Source: Helopsaltes ochotensis (lineage: Eukaryota > Chordata > Aves > Passeriformes > Locustellidae). Taken from it: DNA of 64,000 nt. The DNA lies in NCBI GenBank assembly GCA_013400155.1, contig VXBM01000131.1, positions 279,956 through 343,955 of the forward strand, read 5' to 3'. The notes beneath the pieces are model-generated. The model was not told the origin of the DNA. It ran no database searches and saw only the letters and a list, made by a program, of their open reading frames with translations. Each line of letters opens with the position of its first letter. Position 1 is the first letter of the stretch. The position numbers and the translations under genes were made by a program. Shown piece by piece: positions 23,496-36,790 of this stretch.

Positions 23496-26139
23496 TATAT
23501 TTGCATGGAAATAAGAGCAAAATTCCTATGTAGATGGGAATATGCATTTAACATTTGCAAACAGTTTCAACTACTTCAAAAAAAGCAAAATTGTTTTCAG
23601 TGATATTATTGGGAAACAAAAAAATCTCAAAATCATGCTTTAAGGAGAGAAGGTTGCATATGGGAACCACTTATTCTGGCTCTGCATATTTCTGCAAAAT
23701 TGCAAGAAAGAATTGTCTTCATATGGCAATAAATAAACTTTAAAAAATAGATTGGTCAAGATCACTGTTACGGTGTTCAGTGTCCATAATTCAGTCAGTC
23801 CTGTTTAACCCTGGATGAACTCATACATGTGTTAACTATCTAAAAGCAGATGTTGTATCTTAGATGGTGAGGGTTCAAAGAAGGGTAAAGAAATGCTATA
23901 GTGTTTTGAGAGTGCAAGCCACACAGAGAGAGGAAAACCAGTTAATTTGTTAAGTCTAACCTGAACAAACAAAACCCAGCGATTCAGGGGAGTCTGCCTA
24001 TGTGCTGTAGCATGCTGGATGGGGGAAAATTGTTCTTAATGGACTCAGATGATACAGTTAGGAAGAAAATATGTGTTAGCATCGAAAGGATGCGTTTAGC
24101 TTTGCTGTCAGGGCAAGCCTAATAGGAGGGTCAGGCAGGCAGTGGGATGTTTACTTACGGAAGCAGTTAAACCATAAATACAAGATTTGCCGAAGGCGAA
24201 GCTGGGTTAGGTTTGCATGGAAGGATCAGCATCTCTCAGCTACAGCACAGAAGCAGATGATTGGGCTTGATCATGTTTTGTGTCACTGCGGGTCACAATG
24301 AAACCGGAGAGCTGACCCAGTTCATGTTCTGCTCAAAAATAAATGCACATCTCTGTAATACCGTGTTTACCTGAATTTCTTTCCTTCTGGGGATGCTGTG
24401 GCTTGTTGGACCTCAGCAACAGAAGCGGCTCGCCAGAGGTGAAGCCTTCCTCCCTTTGCCTTGCAGATACAAGTGGAAGACAGTGAGGAGACACTTTACA
24501 ACTTTTACACCATTCAGTACAAGACATTTTTCAGTTCTTCTCGTTTCCCTCTGCCACAGTCCTCTTACCTGTTAAATTTTGTAGATATTTTCTTTGAAAA
24601 ATATCCCAGTGCCCAAAAAAACAATGGGAAATATTAGCAAGGGGTCTAATGAGAATGGCAAATACCCTCTGCTTTGCAGGGTAAATGCACATACAGGTCT
24701 GTAAATGAGTTTTTGAGCTCCACAATGTGCAGTGAAGGGGTAATTAGCAGAGCTAAGGCTCCTCAGTCCTCATTGCTCTTCCTGCTCCTAGGGGCCAGGA
24801 TCTCCCTAGAGAAAATAAAACAATGGATTACTGTGTAAATCGGCAGCAGGAAATAATTTATTTTGATTCATAAACAGAATAAAACTTTAATGAAAATAGC
24901 TTAGAAGTGTGTGACTGCTGAATGACTCCATGTAATCTTACTCAGAGGTATCATTGGTCAGAAATATTTCTGTAAAGCTGTTTAATTTGCTGGAAAATGC
25001 TATCAGTCATACCTGCAGTCATACCTAAGTCACCTCAGCTTAGGGCTTAGTGTTAGCCCATTGTTTATAGTGCTTGAGGTGTGCAGGAACCAGGAATCTT
25101 CCAAGCCCTGTGGCTGTGGGGCAGTCTCCTCACTTAGACTGAAACCAGTCTTCAAAGGGAAAAATCCTGCATTTCTGCCACTTCCCTGTGCAGCCAAGGC
25201 GATGCCTCTGCACTGCTGACAGCACCGTGAGGTGGTTTGAGCTGTTGGCAGGAGGAAGCAGGGAGGGCTCAGGAGGCCCAGAAGGACAGCGATAACAACA
25301 TTCAGAGATTTTTTTTTTTTCCTTTTCACTGTCTTTTTCATCACATTTCTAACAGGAGGGTGGCGCATATGGCACTTTTTGATTCTGTCTTTCTAAAAAA
25401 TCCAAGCACTTTGGAAAGTGTAATTAGAGGAGCATGTTTAATGCAGTCATATTTGTGGCACTGACTGGCTGGTTTCAGCGTGAGCTGCAACTCAGGATGT
25501 GTGCCCTCATTTTGGTCACCGCTGGTTTTGCAAGAAAACATCATTCAGAAGGTCACAACAAGGGAAAGAGTAGGAACTTAAATTTCCACCCACTTTATTC
25601 TCACGTGAATATCTATATCGCAGCTGACAAGAGAAGTTCTAATAAAAGGCAACAATTCTGTTTGCAGTCCAGCAAGAAAACCAGAGAGGGTTTAAAAGTG
25701 ATCAGGACAGATTTAGTCTCCCTAACTTGGGCTCCTATAATTTAGGCATTTAATGAAGTCTTGCTGTTGACTTGAGTCCATAAATTTCTCCTCAAGCTGA
25801 TGAAGTGAGTGGATGGCTATGAAGGCCTCCAGAGAATTAGGCAGAGTGGATTTCTCCTGAGATATCTCCTTTGTGCCTGCACAATCCAGTTGATGTTTGC
25901 AGCTTACGTGAAGAAGTCTCTTTTGTTTGTGCTGTAGAACAAGTTCAGCACCAAGGTGGATTGGATCCTACACCTGCTTCGTGTATTACCATTTATTTTT
26001 GGTTAAAATAATTATAATATTTTATGAGGTTTTAAATGAAGAACAGTACTGCAAGAAGGGAATGCATGCTTTTGACGAGAACATTATGAGGTTGTTATCT
26101 GAATACCGTATAAGAGAGGCAATTTGCAGGAGCAGAAGT

Positions 26140-26177
26140 GATTTTCTGTGTTTTGCAGGATTTTCTGTGTTTTGCGG
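26140..26177. repeat. 19-bp direct duplication
   Basis: gattttctgtgttttgcag at 26140-26158 is followed directly by the same unit with one change at 26159-26177. Confidence 0.9.
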
Positions 26178-29100
26178 GTTTTTTCCTTGTAAAGACAGAC
26201 GTGCAAAATTTGGAGCATTATACATGAATTAGAATCTCAGAAAGTGTGAATTTACAAAAGATCTTTCTCAGTATTTTTTGTAAGCTGAAGTCTGAGGAGT
26301 CTTCTCCCAGAGGGTACAAAACTACTTTATGTACTGGAAATAATAATAATATGTGATTGCTTGTGATGATGTACTTTCCAGAAAGAGAATAAAGTTTCAT
26401 ACTTTGGCTGAATGAGGCTATGGGAACAGATGAACTAGAGCCTGAAATCTATGGCCTTTTATCTAGGAGATATAAGTCTGCTTAATCCCCTTGTCTTTGG
26501 CAATAGGGCTGTAAAACCAGAAGGACATTTACCACAGGGAAGTGAAGGTTGGCCTCACATGAGAACTTTCTGTCAAAGTTCTGAGTCAGGTTGTGTCCCA
26601 GAAGGTGACACAGCCATAGCTGAGGACATGGGGTGGGGGGCCTGGTGCTGCTAAAATGGGCAAACCCCAGGTGCTGAATTCTGCAGCCACTTTAGTTTTG
26701 GTGCAGAATCACTGGCAGGATTACTGTAGGACTGGGAAGGGTAACGAGGAGGGAATAGTTCCAAGATTGAACCTGGGAGTTTTTGATCATTTTGGTATCC
26801 TGTACTCTCTGAATAGTAACTATTTGATGGTTTCTTAGCAATTTCCCCCTCACTCTCCTTTTTGAAGTGAATTATTTTTTAAATGAGCTCTGTGGGGTAG
26901 CAGCTGTAGGGTTTTTTTAATTGAATATGGAAGAGTGTAGAACTGAGTGACTGAAGACACATTGCAACAAGGAAAGGTATTTGCTAGATCCTGTACTACA
27001 TCTTGCTGAAATTCCTTTTTATCCCTAAAGCTGCAATAAAATTGGGAGCAAAAGGCATCTAAACACACTTTTCTAAATGAAGAGAGAAGCTCCAGCATGT
27101 AAGGACAAATAGCACAGAGCTAGAAGCAGGTGTACTTTCCACCTTGACCTTAATCCATATCCACACTGAACATCTCTGGAGCGAAGCAGCATGCAGGGCA
27201 TACGTGCAGTGCACTGCCTGGGGACACAGATGCTGCAGAGGTGATTAATGCTGGCAGGGACAAAGGTGAGGAGTGCAGGTATGGAAAACAAGGTCTTTGT
27301 CACAATCATTTGTTTGATTATTAAATGGGTTCTGATATTTTTTCCTTTTCCCACCATCTCCTTCTATCGGCATTAATACCTCTTCATGCGTCTCAAGAAT
27401 ATAAATACCCTGTTTAAAAAAAGCTTGCGACTGAGAAAACGAAGCAAAAAAAAAAAATCCTTCCTCACACGGGAAGGGAAAAAAGTCATTGGCAAAGTTT
27501 AGCTAAAAGCATAAACTTCTTACACGCGTGCTAAGTGGATCTAAACCCCAAGTTGGCTTTCAGCTGTGCCAGTATAAATAGTTGTAGAAGTCTCACAAAA
27601 TTAAGTCCCAAGAAAGCTTTGGCCCTAAAGGCCATTTCATCATGAACAGTCAGACAAGAGGAGTCACAAGGGAAAGGGCTGTTGTGTATTGCATTACTCA
27701 GTGACAGGATAGCCAATATCCCAAAAAAGACATAAACACTGTGGATGGGAAAATCTTTACCCATCTCTCCCTGAGTTGTCCTGCTTTTAGGGACAAGCAG
27801 AGCTGGCTGCCTCCTGAAATATCTTCTGCTGATGAAATAGTGCTTATCCCTTCATTTTACATCTTTTTTCTCTCCCTAAATGTTTAAGTTGTTTTGAAAC
27901 ATTTGCCCGTGTTTGTTTAAAGCTGGGACTTGAGATACAAGAGCAAAGAAAAGCTGCGAAGAAAAGTGAAAAAAATCTCGTGGCATATGGAAACAGCTCT
28001 ACTAATAGAGCCATAAATCTAATAAATGGATGTATGTACTACATAGATTACATCAATAAAACTCAGAAAAAATATTCATGAACACGTTACCCTTTGATTC
28101 TTCCAGTTTTATTTGTTTCATAATAAGTGGAATTTTCTATATTAATTTTGTTGAATGGGCCTTAGGAAATAATGACAACTGCAGAGTCAGTATTAAATCG
28201 AGAAAAACATTCCTCTTGAACATGGTATGAAATTGATTTCAAAATCTTTTTTTTTCCCTAAATTCTTCCATGCCAGTTGTTTTCCCCTAATGTATTCATG
28301 ATTAGAAATAACTCACCAAATTTCTGTGTCTACATCTTGCCCTGTCGTTTGACTGTAAAGCATTTATTCCAGCTTTGTTTAAGCTGCTTTGGTTGAACAC
28401 TTTTATCCAACTTACATCATTCCCTAAGGCTTTTAGTAGAAAGATGAAGAAAACATTTCTCTTCATATTCTAGAGTACTAATTTTAAAAGTGTTACATTG
28501 GGAGAAATATGTGACACAAAATTAGGTTATGCAACTATGTGCACCAAGTAAAAAGAAAGGATCATTTTCTTGGCTGAAACCAATCTTGGTGGCTGTCTGG
28601 ACTTTTTTCTGTTTCACCCAGCTTTCTTGCATTTCTAGAGGACATCCAGGTAATGTCAAGGCAAGACAAGTATCAGCTGTAGCAAGTAGCAATAGATGGG
28701 GATGCCATGAAAAATACCTGAGTTTTGATACTTCAGGTTGTTATTGGATACTCAGCTGCTTCTGAGAGTCTCATGAACTGTGGAGTCTCCTGGAGATGGA
28801 CATTAATCTAGGAGATCTTGTCTTTTGGCTCCAAATGCCTCTTCAGCAATGAAGCGCTCTTGCTGTATTTTTCCTGTTATACACGCTCACATCATGCCTT
28901 AAATCCTTGATAATTTATTGTAGCAGATACAGCAGTTAATCATATTTTGTATCTAACGAGTGGAAATGCCTGTTTAGAAGGATACTAGAAAGAGAGCGAT
29001 TCAGGATGACTTCTCAGGCAGGAGACCCAAGATGATAATACATGTTACAGAGTATTTCTGAGCTGATGGCTGAGTTCAGAGATGAGAAGGTGGTGAGTTT

Positions 29101-32100
29101 TGACTCACTGAGGGGTAAAGAAATGACTCGCGAGGGTTGCTAGACATAGTGCCCTGCTAAGATCAAATGATGTGTGGTGAATGGGACTACAGCTTCAGAG
29201 CTTCTCAAAATGTGTAAGAGTTCAGGGTGAAACTGGGACTTGCTTCATGATACTTCCAAAGAGACATACTATTGACACTGTGTTTTTGCACTGCTGTGCC
29301 TGTTGCAGTTAAGGATGCCCAGGAGAACTCCCATCAGTATTTTGGAGAGCCCTTTCTCTTTGTGTGGGCCATGCCAGCAAACATTACTGAACATGGCCTG
29401 GTTATTTGTAATGAAGACAGTTCAGTCCCTCCACTGATTCAACAAAGCTTGGTTATGCTCATCTTTGGGGGAAGATTTAAAAAAACTTATACTTTGCTTT
29501 CTGCAGCTCCTTCTGGGATTAGACCATAATTTGGCAGTGTTTTCTGAGTAAGGTAACAGAATTTGGGTGGTATTTGGAAAATTTGATGTGTAGGACACAG
29601 ACAAAATGCTCCTGTGATGATCAAATTTTGCATATGCACCCACGACGCAGCTGTGGAAACATTTTTAAATAAGGAGATAAACATTAAAATAATCTGTGAA
29701 GTTTGCTCGAAAGTGGATGACATAGTATTTGCAGTTCAATAAAAGAGGACACTTTCACTTTTTGGTCAAAACCAGGTAAAGTATTCCACTCTCAAATATT
29801 ACATCCCTACCCCAGTATGTCTGTGTAAAAGGCATAATTCTACGGAGTTTGTCTCCTTTATGTAACTGTCCTTTTGTTTCAGACCAGAGTAATATCTTAC
29901 TTTTTTTTTCTAGTTGGCAGCTCTCCCTCAATGCTGTCATGTCTCCCTTATCCTCTTCTCCTAAACTCATGAGCTAATGCTGCTTTAAGTTGCCAAGCTG
30001 GCCAAGAAAACCCTATTCATAGCAAGGGAGAATTATGAGTTGCCTCTTGTTGCTGGCTGTGTGTTGGACCTTTGCATTGAGCTAAGAATAGGAGGGGTGA
30101 TAAACTGCTCACAAGCATCACCTCCTCCAAATGCAACCTGCCATTGCTCTAGGAGTTACTCTCTGGCCTTTTTCTTTCTGGAATGATTATGAGGGCTGGG
30201 GTTCAGGTCCTGAAATGTTTTTGTCCTCTGTCTGGTCAGTAGTAAATCCATCAAGGTTTGTTGAAGATGGTTGGTTTCTGGATTTGACCCATCTTTAAAA
30301 AATATTTCTTTGACTATGCATCACAACTGTGTTATTTTTAAGATGATTTATGTGAAGGTTTGCCACCTTCTGACTGGGCTGTTTGTACCAACTAAAATAT
30401 TCCTATGAACATCCAAAAACCCTACTGCACATAGCAACTGAGCTCTAGTAGCTGTCAAACAGCAGTGAATTGAAGCACGTTTCTGTACATCTTTTATTAA
30501 ATATATGCACATGCAGCACATTTGTTTAAAGAAAATAGAAGATGACAATGTCTCCTTTTTGGAGGCATTATATTTGTACTTCAGCATTGAAGAGAGTCTG
30601 GTAATTATAAAGCTGTTTAAGCAATTTTATTTTAAAATTATAAAGGTACTGGACTTGAGAAAACAAATGCAGTCAGTAATTTACCACTGACTACTTCTTT
30701 CATTCTTTCTGTATTTAATTTAAGTGGACTTTAGCTGGTTGCAAATAAAAATACTAAAGGACTAGCAATGCACGCCATGATTTGTGTTCTTGCTGTCATG
30801 CAAATTCACAGAAAGAAGGAAACATATTAAAGAAATTTGATAAGACCAGGTGGTCTGAGTGAATAATTTCCCTTTCATTAACATATTCCCCTTATTAACT
30901 CTGTAATTAATTGTACATAGCTAAGGAAAGCTATGGAAATTACATTTTGAGATGTATCAAAGCTGACTTTATGCTTCAGACTTCCATGCAATTTACTATT
31001 AATGAAGCAAGAGATGGAGGCCCCAAATCTATAATTATTACTTACTATTTGAATGACAAGCAAAGAATTTTATCAGCACAGTTTCAAATGAAAGGGGATT
31101 AGCAGCTAATGTTGAAATTGTTAATCTTTCTTATTAAAATAATTTTGACGAGAGTGTTTAGCCTGAAAGAGGTTTCTGGAACATCATTTACCATTAAAAC
31201 ATCTATTTTCTGAGGCTCAGTATGAATTTGTCTAAGTTTGACAGCAGGGTGCAAATATTTTTTAATATTTTTTAAATGAATGAATATTTTATGGGAGCTA
31301 AGGCTGTTCATGTGTGAGCTGATGCCGAGCTGCTTGCTGTGTGCATATTCCTAGAATGTGTAGCAGGATGGTAGTTCAATATCCATCTCACCAAAGTGAA
31401 GATGTCTACGGAGATAACAAGGGGAAAAAAGCTACAGCAGGAAAATCTGAGAGTTGAAATTGCACCCACGGCTGTGTCTGCAGACGAGTGATTAGCAGGT
31501 GGGAGCCCAGTCAGAATCAGGCCCTAGATCTCGGTGATATATTTATGACACGGTGTTACTTCATGTTTATTTAGGCCTTCTTATACCTTTAAATACCGGT
31601 ATATTTTCAGGGTTTGTATATTTTTTTTAGTATCCTGTGCCTTGAGGTGACTGTTCAGTGGTGGGTGCTTTGTACCCACATGCATGCTTGTGTACAAATA
31701 CCATGAACAGCAATGATATCCTCTACAGGCATAGATAAATATTTGGGAGTAGAGAAACAATATATACAGCTTTTCTGTGTTAATGAGAAACCATTTGGCA
31801 TTTTAAATTTTAAAACTTTTCTTTGCAATATTTGCAATTTTCGTCGCTTTCAGCGTGTAGAAATGAAGCTGACAAGGCTGTTTGTACTCCTTAGGATGAG
31901 AAAATTGCAGATATATAGTGACATAAATGGTGAAAAGTGCAGCAGTGATAATTTATAAAATTTAATTTGCGGTGGTCTCAACCACATCAGTACTGGAGGA
32001 GATGTATGTTAAAGAACCCTTTTAATCTGCCTGTGTCACATTACAGAAAAAAGCTAATGGAAAAGATGCCATGTCTTTGCCAGTGACAAATTTTACCAGT

Positions 32101-33207
32101 AGAATAGATAGAGATCACCTAAATGCTTGAAGACATTATTTGCATGAATAGATGGACTGTGTATAGAAGTACCATCAACACAACCAACTCTCACATACCT
32201 GCTCTGCCATGGGATTACTCCAAGCTTTACCTCTGTGTGGAGCATGTGGAACCTCACTAGGTTCACCCCAAAAACTGCAGGTTACAGAGCTAGCCTTTTA
32301 TCTGTAGTCCTACAGTGTTCCTTGGAACAGTCTTGCAGAGGGAGTACCACTTTCATTAAGTGTCCTGAAGTGTACATTCACTTCATTCTTCAGCCAGTAC
32401 CAGAGGAGTTTTAGCTTAAACATAGCAGTTGTTAAATAGCAGTAACAGTACCCAGAGAAGCTCTTCCATCATAAAATCATGTTTTCATTGTATTATAAAA
32501 TGTGTTAGGTCAAAGGCATCAAGGGTGTTTCTTAACCTGTAAGAATCATAACAAACTCTGTAGACCGTGGCAGTAAGAGACAGTCACCGTGCCAGTGTGG
32601 TTGGCTGGGGTGGACTTAAAAGATGGAATTTTTCAAGGATGAAGCTAATGCAGAATCCAAACCCAAAGCTTTTCTAAAAGCAAGAGTATTTCTGATACAG
32701 CTGTTTATCTACTGCTTTATCTGCTGCTGGGGAAGGCACCTGGAAGGGTTGAGTTTCTTAACCACAGCAACCTAAGATGCCCAGGGCAGTGCTGGCTCAC
32801 AGCAGAGGGGTGTCCTGCTGCTTCTCGGGTGTGTGTATGTGAAACCTGCCTGAGAAAAGTGCTTTCTTCATGGCCTCCTTTTACCTTTTGGTGTCTTTTT
32901 TTGCATTGGACCAGTTTGATTGAAAACATCACGATAGGGTCTCATTGCTGTTGCAAATGTACTAATGGTGCCTAATACACTGTTTCTTCTGGAAGTCCAT
33001 TAATAATGGCTTTTGTGTCATTTGAAGTTCTGTTGTGGTCAAGAAAACTCTGTGGTATCTGTGGTATCCACCAGCCTTCGACTTACCATATGTGTGTCCT
33101 CAGAGCTGAATTTTGAGAAACTTTGTCCTTCCGGTAGGATTCTGGGGCCTGATAAAAAAATTTTGATTAAAGTCACCAGGATCCTTTCAACTCACTTCAG
33201 TAACCAA

Positions 33208-33412
33208 AATAATAATAAGCCAATGCTTATATACCACTTTTGATCAATAGATTCAAAGTTCTTTTTAAAGGTCGATGTCATTATCCTGTCTTTTTAGTCC
33301 AGGAAACTCAGGCACAGACAGGGAAGCATCTTGACCAGGGCAAACCTTAAAGTTGGAAACAAAGCCAGGAGTAGGCCCCATTCCCTGGTGTCCCAGTGCT
33401 GTGCTCTCACAA
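33208..33412 (-). repeat. MIR-like ancient SINE
   Basis: Read on the plus strand it shows aataataagccaatgcttat then ataccacttttgatcaatag and attcaaagttctttttaaagg. These are followed by tcattatcctg, ccaggaaactcaggcacaga, caggg and gccaggagtaggcccc, ending ccagtgctgtgctctcac. This is the reverse complement of the amniote MIR layout, from its 3' tail ('ttatatagcgctt..caaagcgctttacaaagg') through 'ggaaactgaggcacagag' to the tRNA-like head. It is well eroded. Confidence 0.75.
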
Positions 33413-33423
33413 CTCATCATGTT

Positions 33424-33426
<3 letters not shown>

Positions 33427-33461
<35 letters not shown>

Positions 33462-33462
33462 T

Positions 33463-33508
<46 letters not shown>

Positions 33509-33515
33509 CTTTTTT
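33427..33515. repeat. Long poly-T tract
   Basis: T30 at 33427-33456, a short interruption, then T39 at 33470-33508 with a small tail. It could be the poly-A end of a minus-strand retroposon or plain simple repeat. It lies at the head side of the adjacent minus-strand MIR-like copy, so it is not that element's tail. Confidence 0.95.
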
Positions 33516-34189
33516 AAGACATGAAAGTATAAAAGAATTCTGGACGTGGGTTTGTCAGATTTCATTCTGCAAGTTCAGTTTTCACCTCATTATCTAAGAG
33601 CAAAATATTCCGTATTTGGAGAACTGACTGAAAGATATTAAATACATGTTGAAAAAGCTTGTGAAAACCAAACTGAGGGTGTACAGTCTATAGTAAATAA
33701 CTCTATGATGGAAAAGGATGCCTTCCACACATTCTTTGAGTCTCTTCTGAATTGATAACATTCTTCAAGAATATATGCCCAATCTGCTAAGTCCTTAGCA
33801 ATCATGCACATGCACCAAATTTTTGGTTCTTTTTCTTTCTGTTTAACATTCAGCTGTACTTTTACTGTCTACTACTGTCACTCCCTCAATGTATTCTCCT
33901 TGTTCAGCAGTTGAAGGGAAGGGTTCCAAGGAAAAGAAAGAGCGTGCAAGGAAATGTTGAGAGTTATCAGCTATGACCAAAATTTTCTTCTTCCCATAGC
34001 ATTTAGCTGTGTTCTGGTTTTTGTTTTTCTTACTTCCTTTGCAGTATAGTGTCTTCTTTCATCATTTCACTTCTTTGTTGACCTCTACAGTCTGTTCGTG
34101 GCTTCTTCTTCTGTCCTCTTTCACATTGTTTTTTCCTTGTTCTTATTTTGCCCTCTGTCACTTCAGATATTTTCATCTGTGGATTAGAC

Positions 34190-34356
34190 CAGTGTTCCTC
34201 AAACTTCTTTAAAGTGTTATCCTTTACTGGCTTCCATGGAAACCCAAGAGTCCCAGGAGTAGGCAGGATTCAGCTTGTGCACTTCTAAAGCCTTTCTACC
34301 ATCGCTTCACAATCCCTTTTGAATGCTTTCATGAGAAGAATATTTGAGAATCACTG
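34190..34356. mobile_element. Short hAT-type non-autonomous element
   Basis: The left end is cagtgttcctcaaact. The right end, reverse-complemented, is cagtgattctcaaata, giving 12 of 16 matches to each other. Both resemble the CAGTGGTTCTCAAACTTT terminus of Charlie-like hAT elements. The flanking 8-mers gattagac (34182-34189) and agctaggc (34357-34364) differ only by four transitions and share the central TAG expected in hAT target duplications. The 167-bp element has no coding capacity. Confidence 0.65.
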
Positions 34357-34623
34357 AGCTAGGCCAGCGTCAGTTGAAAATCCCATGGTGCACAGATAAA
34401 AGGTTACCTGAAAAATGGGACACTTCCTCCAGGTTTGGGAGCTGGGTAGATGCCTGCATCTTTCTCACAGCCAGCATTGCTTATCCTCCTCCTGCATGCT
34501 GCTTCACCATGGCTGTGAGTGTGACACGGAAGGGGTAGAGCAGAAGTATCTGCTCCCACAGTCATCTCTTTTAAGTCCTAGAAGGGCTTCTGTGAAAGGA
34601 AGAGTTTCTTCATTTCTTACTGC

Positions 34624-34680
34624 CATAAAATCATAAAGTCATTTAGGTTGGAAGAGACCTCCAGTATCAAGTCCAACCAT
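34624..34680 (-). mobile_element. CR1 LINE 3' terminus fragment
   Basis: cataaaatcataaagtcatt, taggttggaagagacctcca and tcaagtccaaccat are the reverse complement of the avian CR1 3' end. Similarity stops abruptly after 34680. It is a short 5'-truncated copy. Confidence 0.8.
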
Positions 34681-36647
34681 TAAAAAAATCAGTATTTTGT
34701 TCTACCTGCTTTCTGAGCTGTCTTTTGTTGTCAAGCTCTTTGTTTTCACTATTGCACTGAGTTTGCTGTGAATCCGTGGGACTGGCAGTTCACTAATGGT
34801 GTTGCTACTCTGTGTGCAAACATGGAACTCCCTAGGTAGTGGACATGGTTCCAAAATGGTCCTGAGTGCAAGGATGTGATCGTTGAAGGTGTTTGTGGAG
34901 TTTGAAGTGTCTGTTCTCTGTTACAGGAGATTTCTAAGGAAAGGCTGATTGTCCAGTCTTTTCTTTCCCTGCCTTTTCTCCCAGGTAACCTAATGGCCAT
35001 TTGTGCTTATATGCATAGCCTGCCTCTGGGCTGTGGCTGTAGAATGAATTGCAAGACTTCTTGGATTGCATGTTGCATGTTCTCAATTTTCTACAACTTC
35101 TGTGTGTGTTTAGGTACAAACTCTATCAGTTCATTATTTTACCTTCCCCCACCACCCAAAAAAAAAAAAAAACCCCAAAAAACCCAAACCCACACTGAAA
35201 AGAAGAGGGGTTTTCCTTTATGAGTTATTATTTTTTCCTGGAGAAGCACTTTTTGACTTTTTTCACAAGTTTAAGAGTAGCAATAAGTAAGAACTTATCC
35301 CTTTGCTTTAGCAGGGGTATTATGTCTCTAAAAGTAATATTTTTCTTTCTGCCCTCAAGATGGCCAGTGTCTACCATAGCGATATTTTTCCAGACTATCT
35401 ATAAATCAAATCATGTTCTGCATCACTTGGTCATGGTTCCCTGGGTTTTACTGGTCTCATTATCTCTGTAGAACTTGACCACGTTTTTTTAGAGGATTAT
35501 TTTTAAACATGACATTTTCAGAATTTTTTTATTTATCTCTTGGTAATTTGTATATGTATAGTAAAGGAAGATGACTATACAAGTGCTCTGAAAAGAAACA
35601 CAGACTGTAATTCATTAAAATTTAAATTTGAAAGTACAGTAACCAACAGGGAACCCAAATTTAGATGCTTAATTGAGTTAGCAGGGCTACGAGAAGAAGC
35701 CAGGGAATTTGGTTTTGTGTTTTCAGCCAGGTAATTAGTGTGCAGTAATATATCTTTAAAGTTTTCATTTCAGACACACAACAGACGTATAAATGAATCA
35801 CAAGTATGTCTTGGATTGTGGTATGGTGTTAAAACATTAGTAAAAAAATGAAGTGAGAAGGGATCATCTGAAAAATTGATTTAATGTGCAAGAAGAAAAT
35901 AGCAGTTTTCTGTGAGAATGGTGTTGGGTGTCAATATTTATCACAAAGAGTCAAAGGACTTGATTTGTATATTTTTGTTCAGTTTTCCAGCTAGTTTTTA
36001 CATGCTTGTGCTTTTACATTTTAACAAAGCTACCAGAAATGCTTCCCAAAATGTCTCAGTTGATGAATTCAGCTGACACTCTCCTTGGCGCCAGTTCCTG
36101 TACTGCAGAGCTGTCTTAATGGGGAGGTTTGGGCTGAGTTTTTTCTTGTTTTGGATTTATTTTTGGTTTTAAGAAATGTCACAACATATCCCATGCTGTG
36201 AAATAGCAGTATTTGGCTAAGAGGTTTAGACCTTAATTTTTTTAAGTAATATTGTTCCTTTTTGTGAAGGCTATTTATTATTTAAGATTTCTGCAGTGAA
36301 ATCTACTGTAAGAAGTACGGAAATTTTAGAAACTGCTTCTGGATAATTCATCTTTTACATATATATTATTTACCTTGGCATGTCTTTGTATAAACAGCAT
36401 TCAGCATGTGCATAAATTTATCTACTTACCAGACACTTAACCCATGTACTTCTAAACAAAATCCCCAACCCAAAATTGGTACTAATTCCATCACAGTCAA
36501 AACATTTGGTATACTTGTAATTACAAAAATGTGACGAGATATGGATTCATTAAAGTGTCCTGAGTTTTAGCCATGTCTATCAACATCATGGGGTAAAAAG
36601 CAGCTATTAAGAATATCCCTGCAAAAATTGGTGTTTTAGGAGTATAT

Positions 36648-36790
36648 TCTGTGACCCTGGGGAATTCATTTCAATGTTTCTTCCCTTTCTTCATTTCCCA
36701 TCTGTGAAGCAGCAGTGGTACTTGCCTCCCCTGCAGAAGTAATGTGAGCACTTTCAGACAGTTGGACAAGAAGGAGCTATAGAAATACAG
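36648..36790 (+). repeat. MIR-like ancient SINE
   Basis: tctgtgaccctggggaattc, then ttcatttcccatctgtgaag, gtacttgcctcccc, gtgagcacttt and gagctatagaaatac follow in order the MIR core and tail ('tgtgaccttgggcaag...tttccccatctgtaaaatg...gctatagaag'). It is eroded and the head is missing or unrecognisable. Confidence 0.7.

Noticed and set aside
28770..28835. Possible CR1 fragment (ctgtggagtctcctggagatgg)
   Set aside because: One short similarity to a CR1 stretch without supporting flanks.
33331..33597. An 88-codon plus-strand frame
   Set aside because: Mostly poly-Phe from the poly-T tract.
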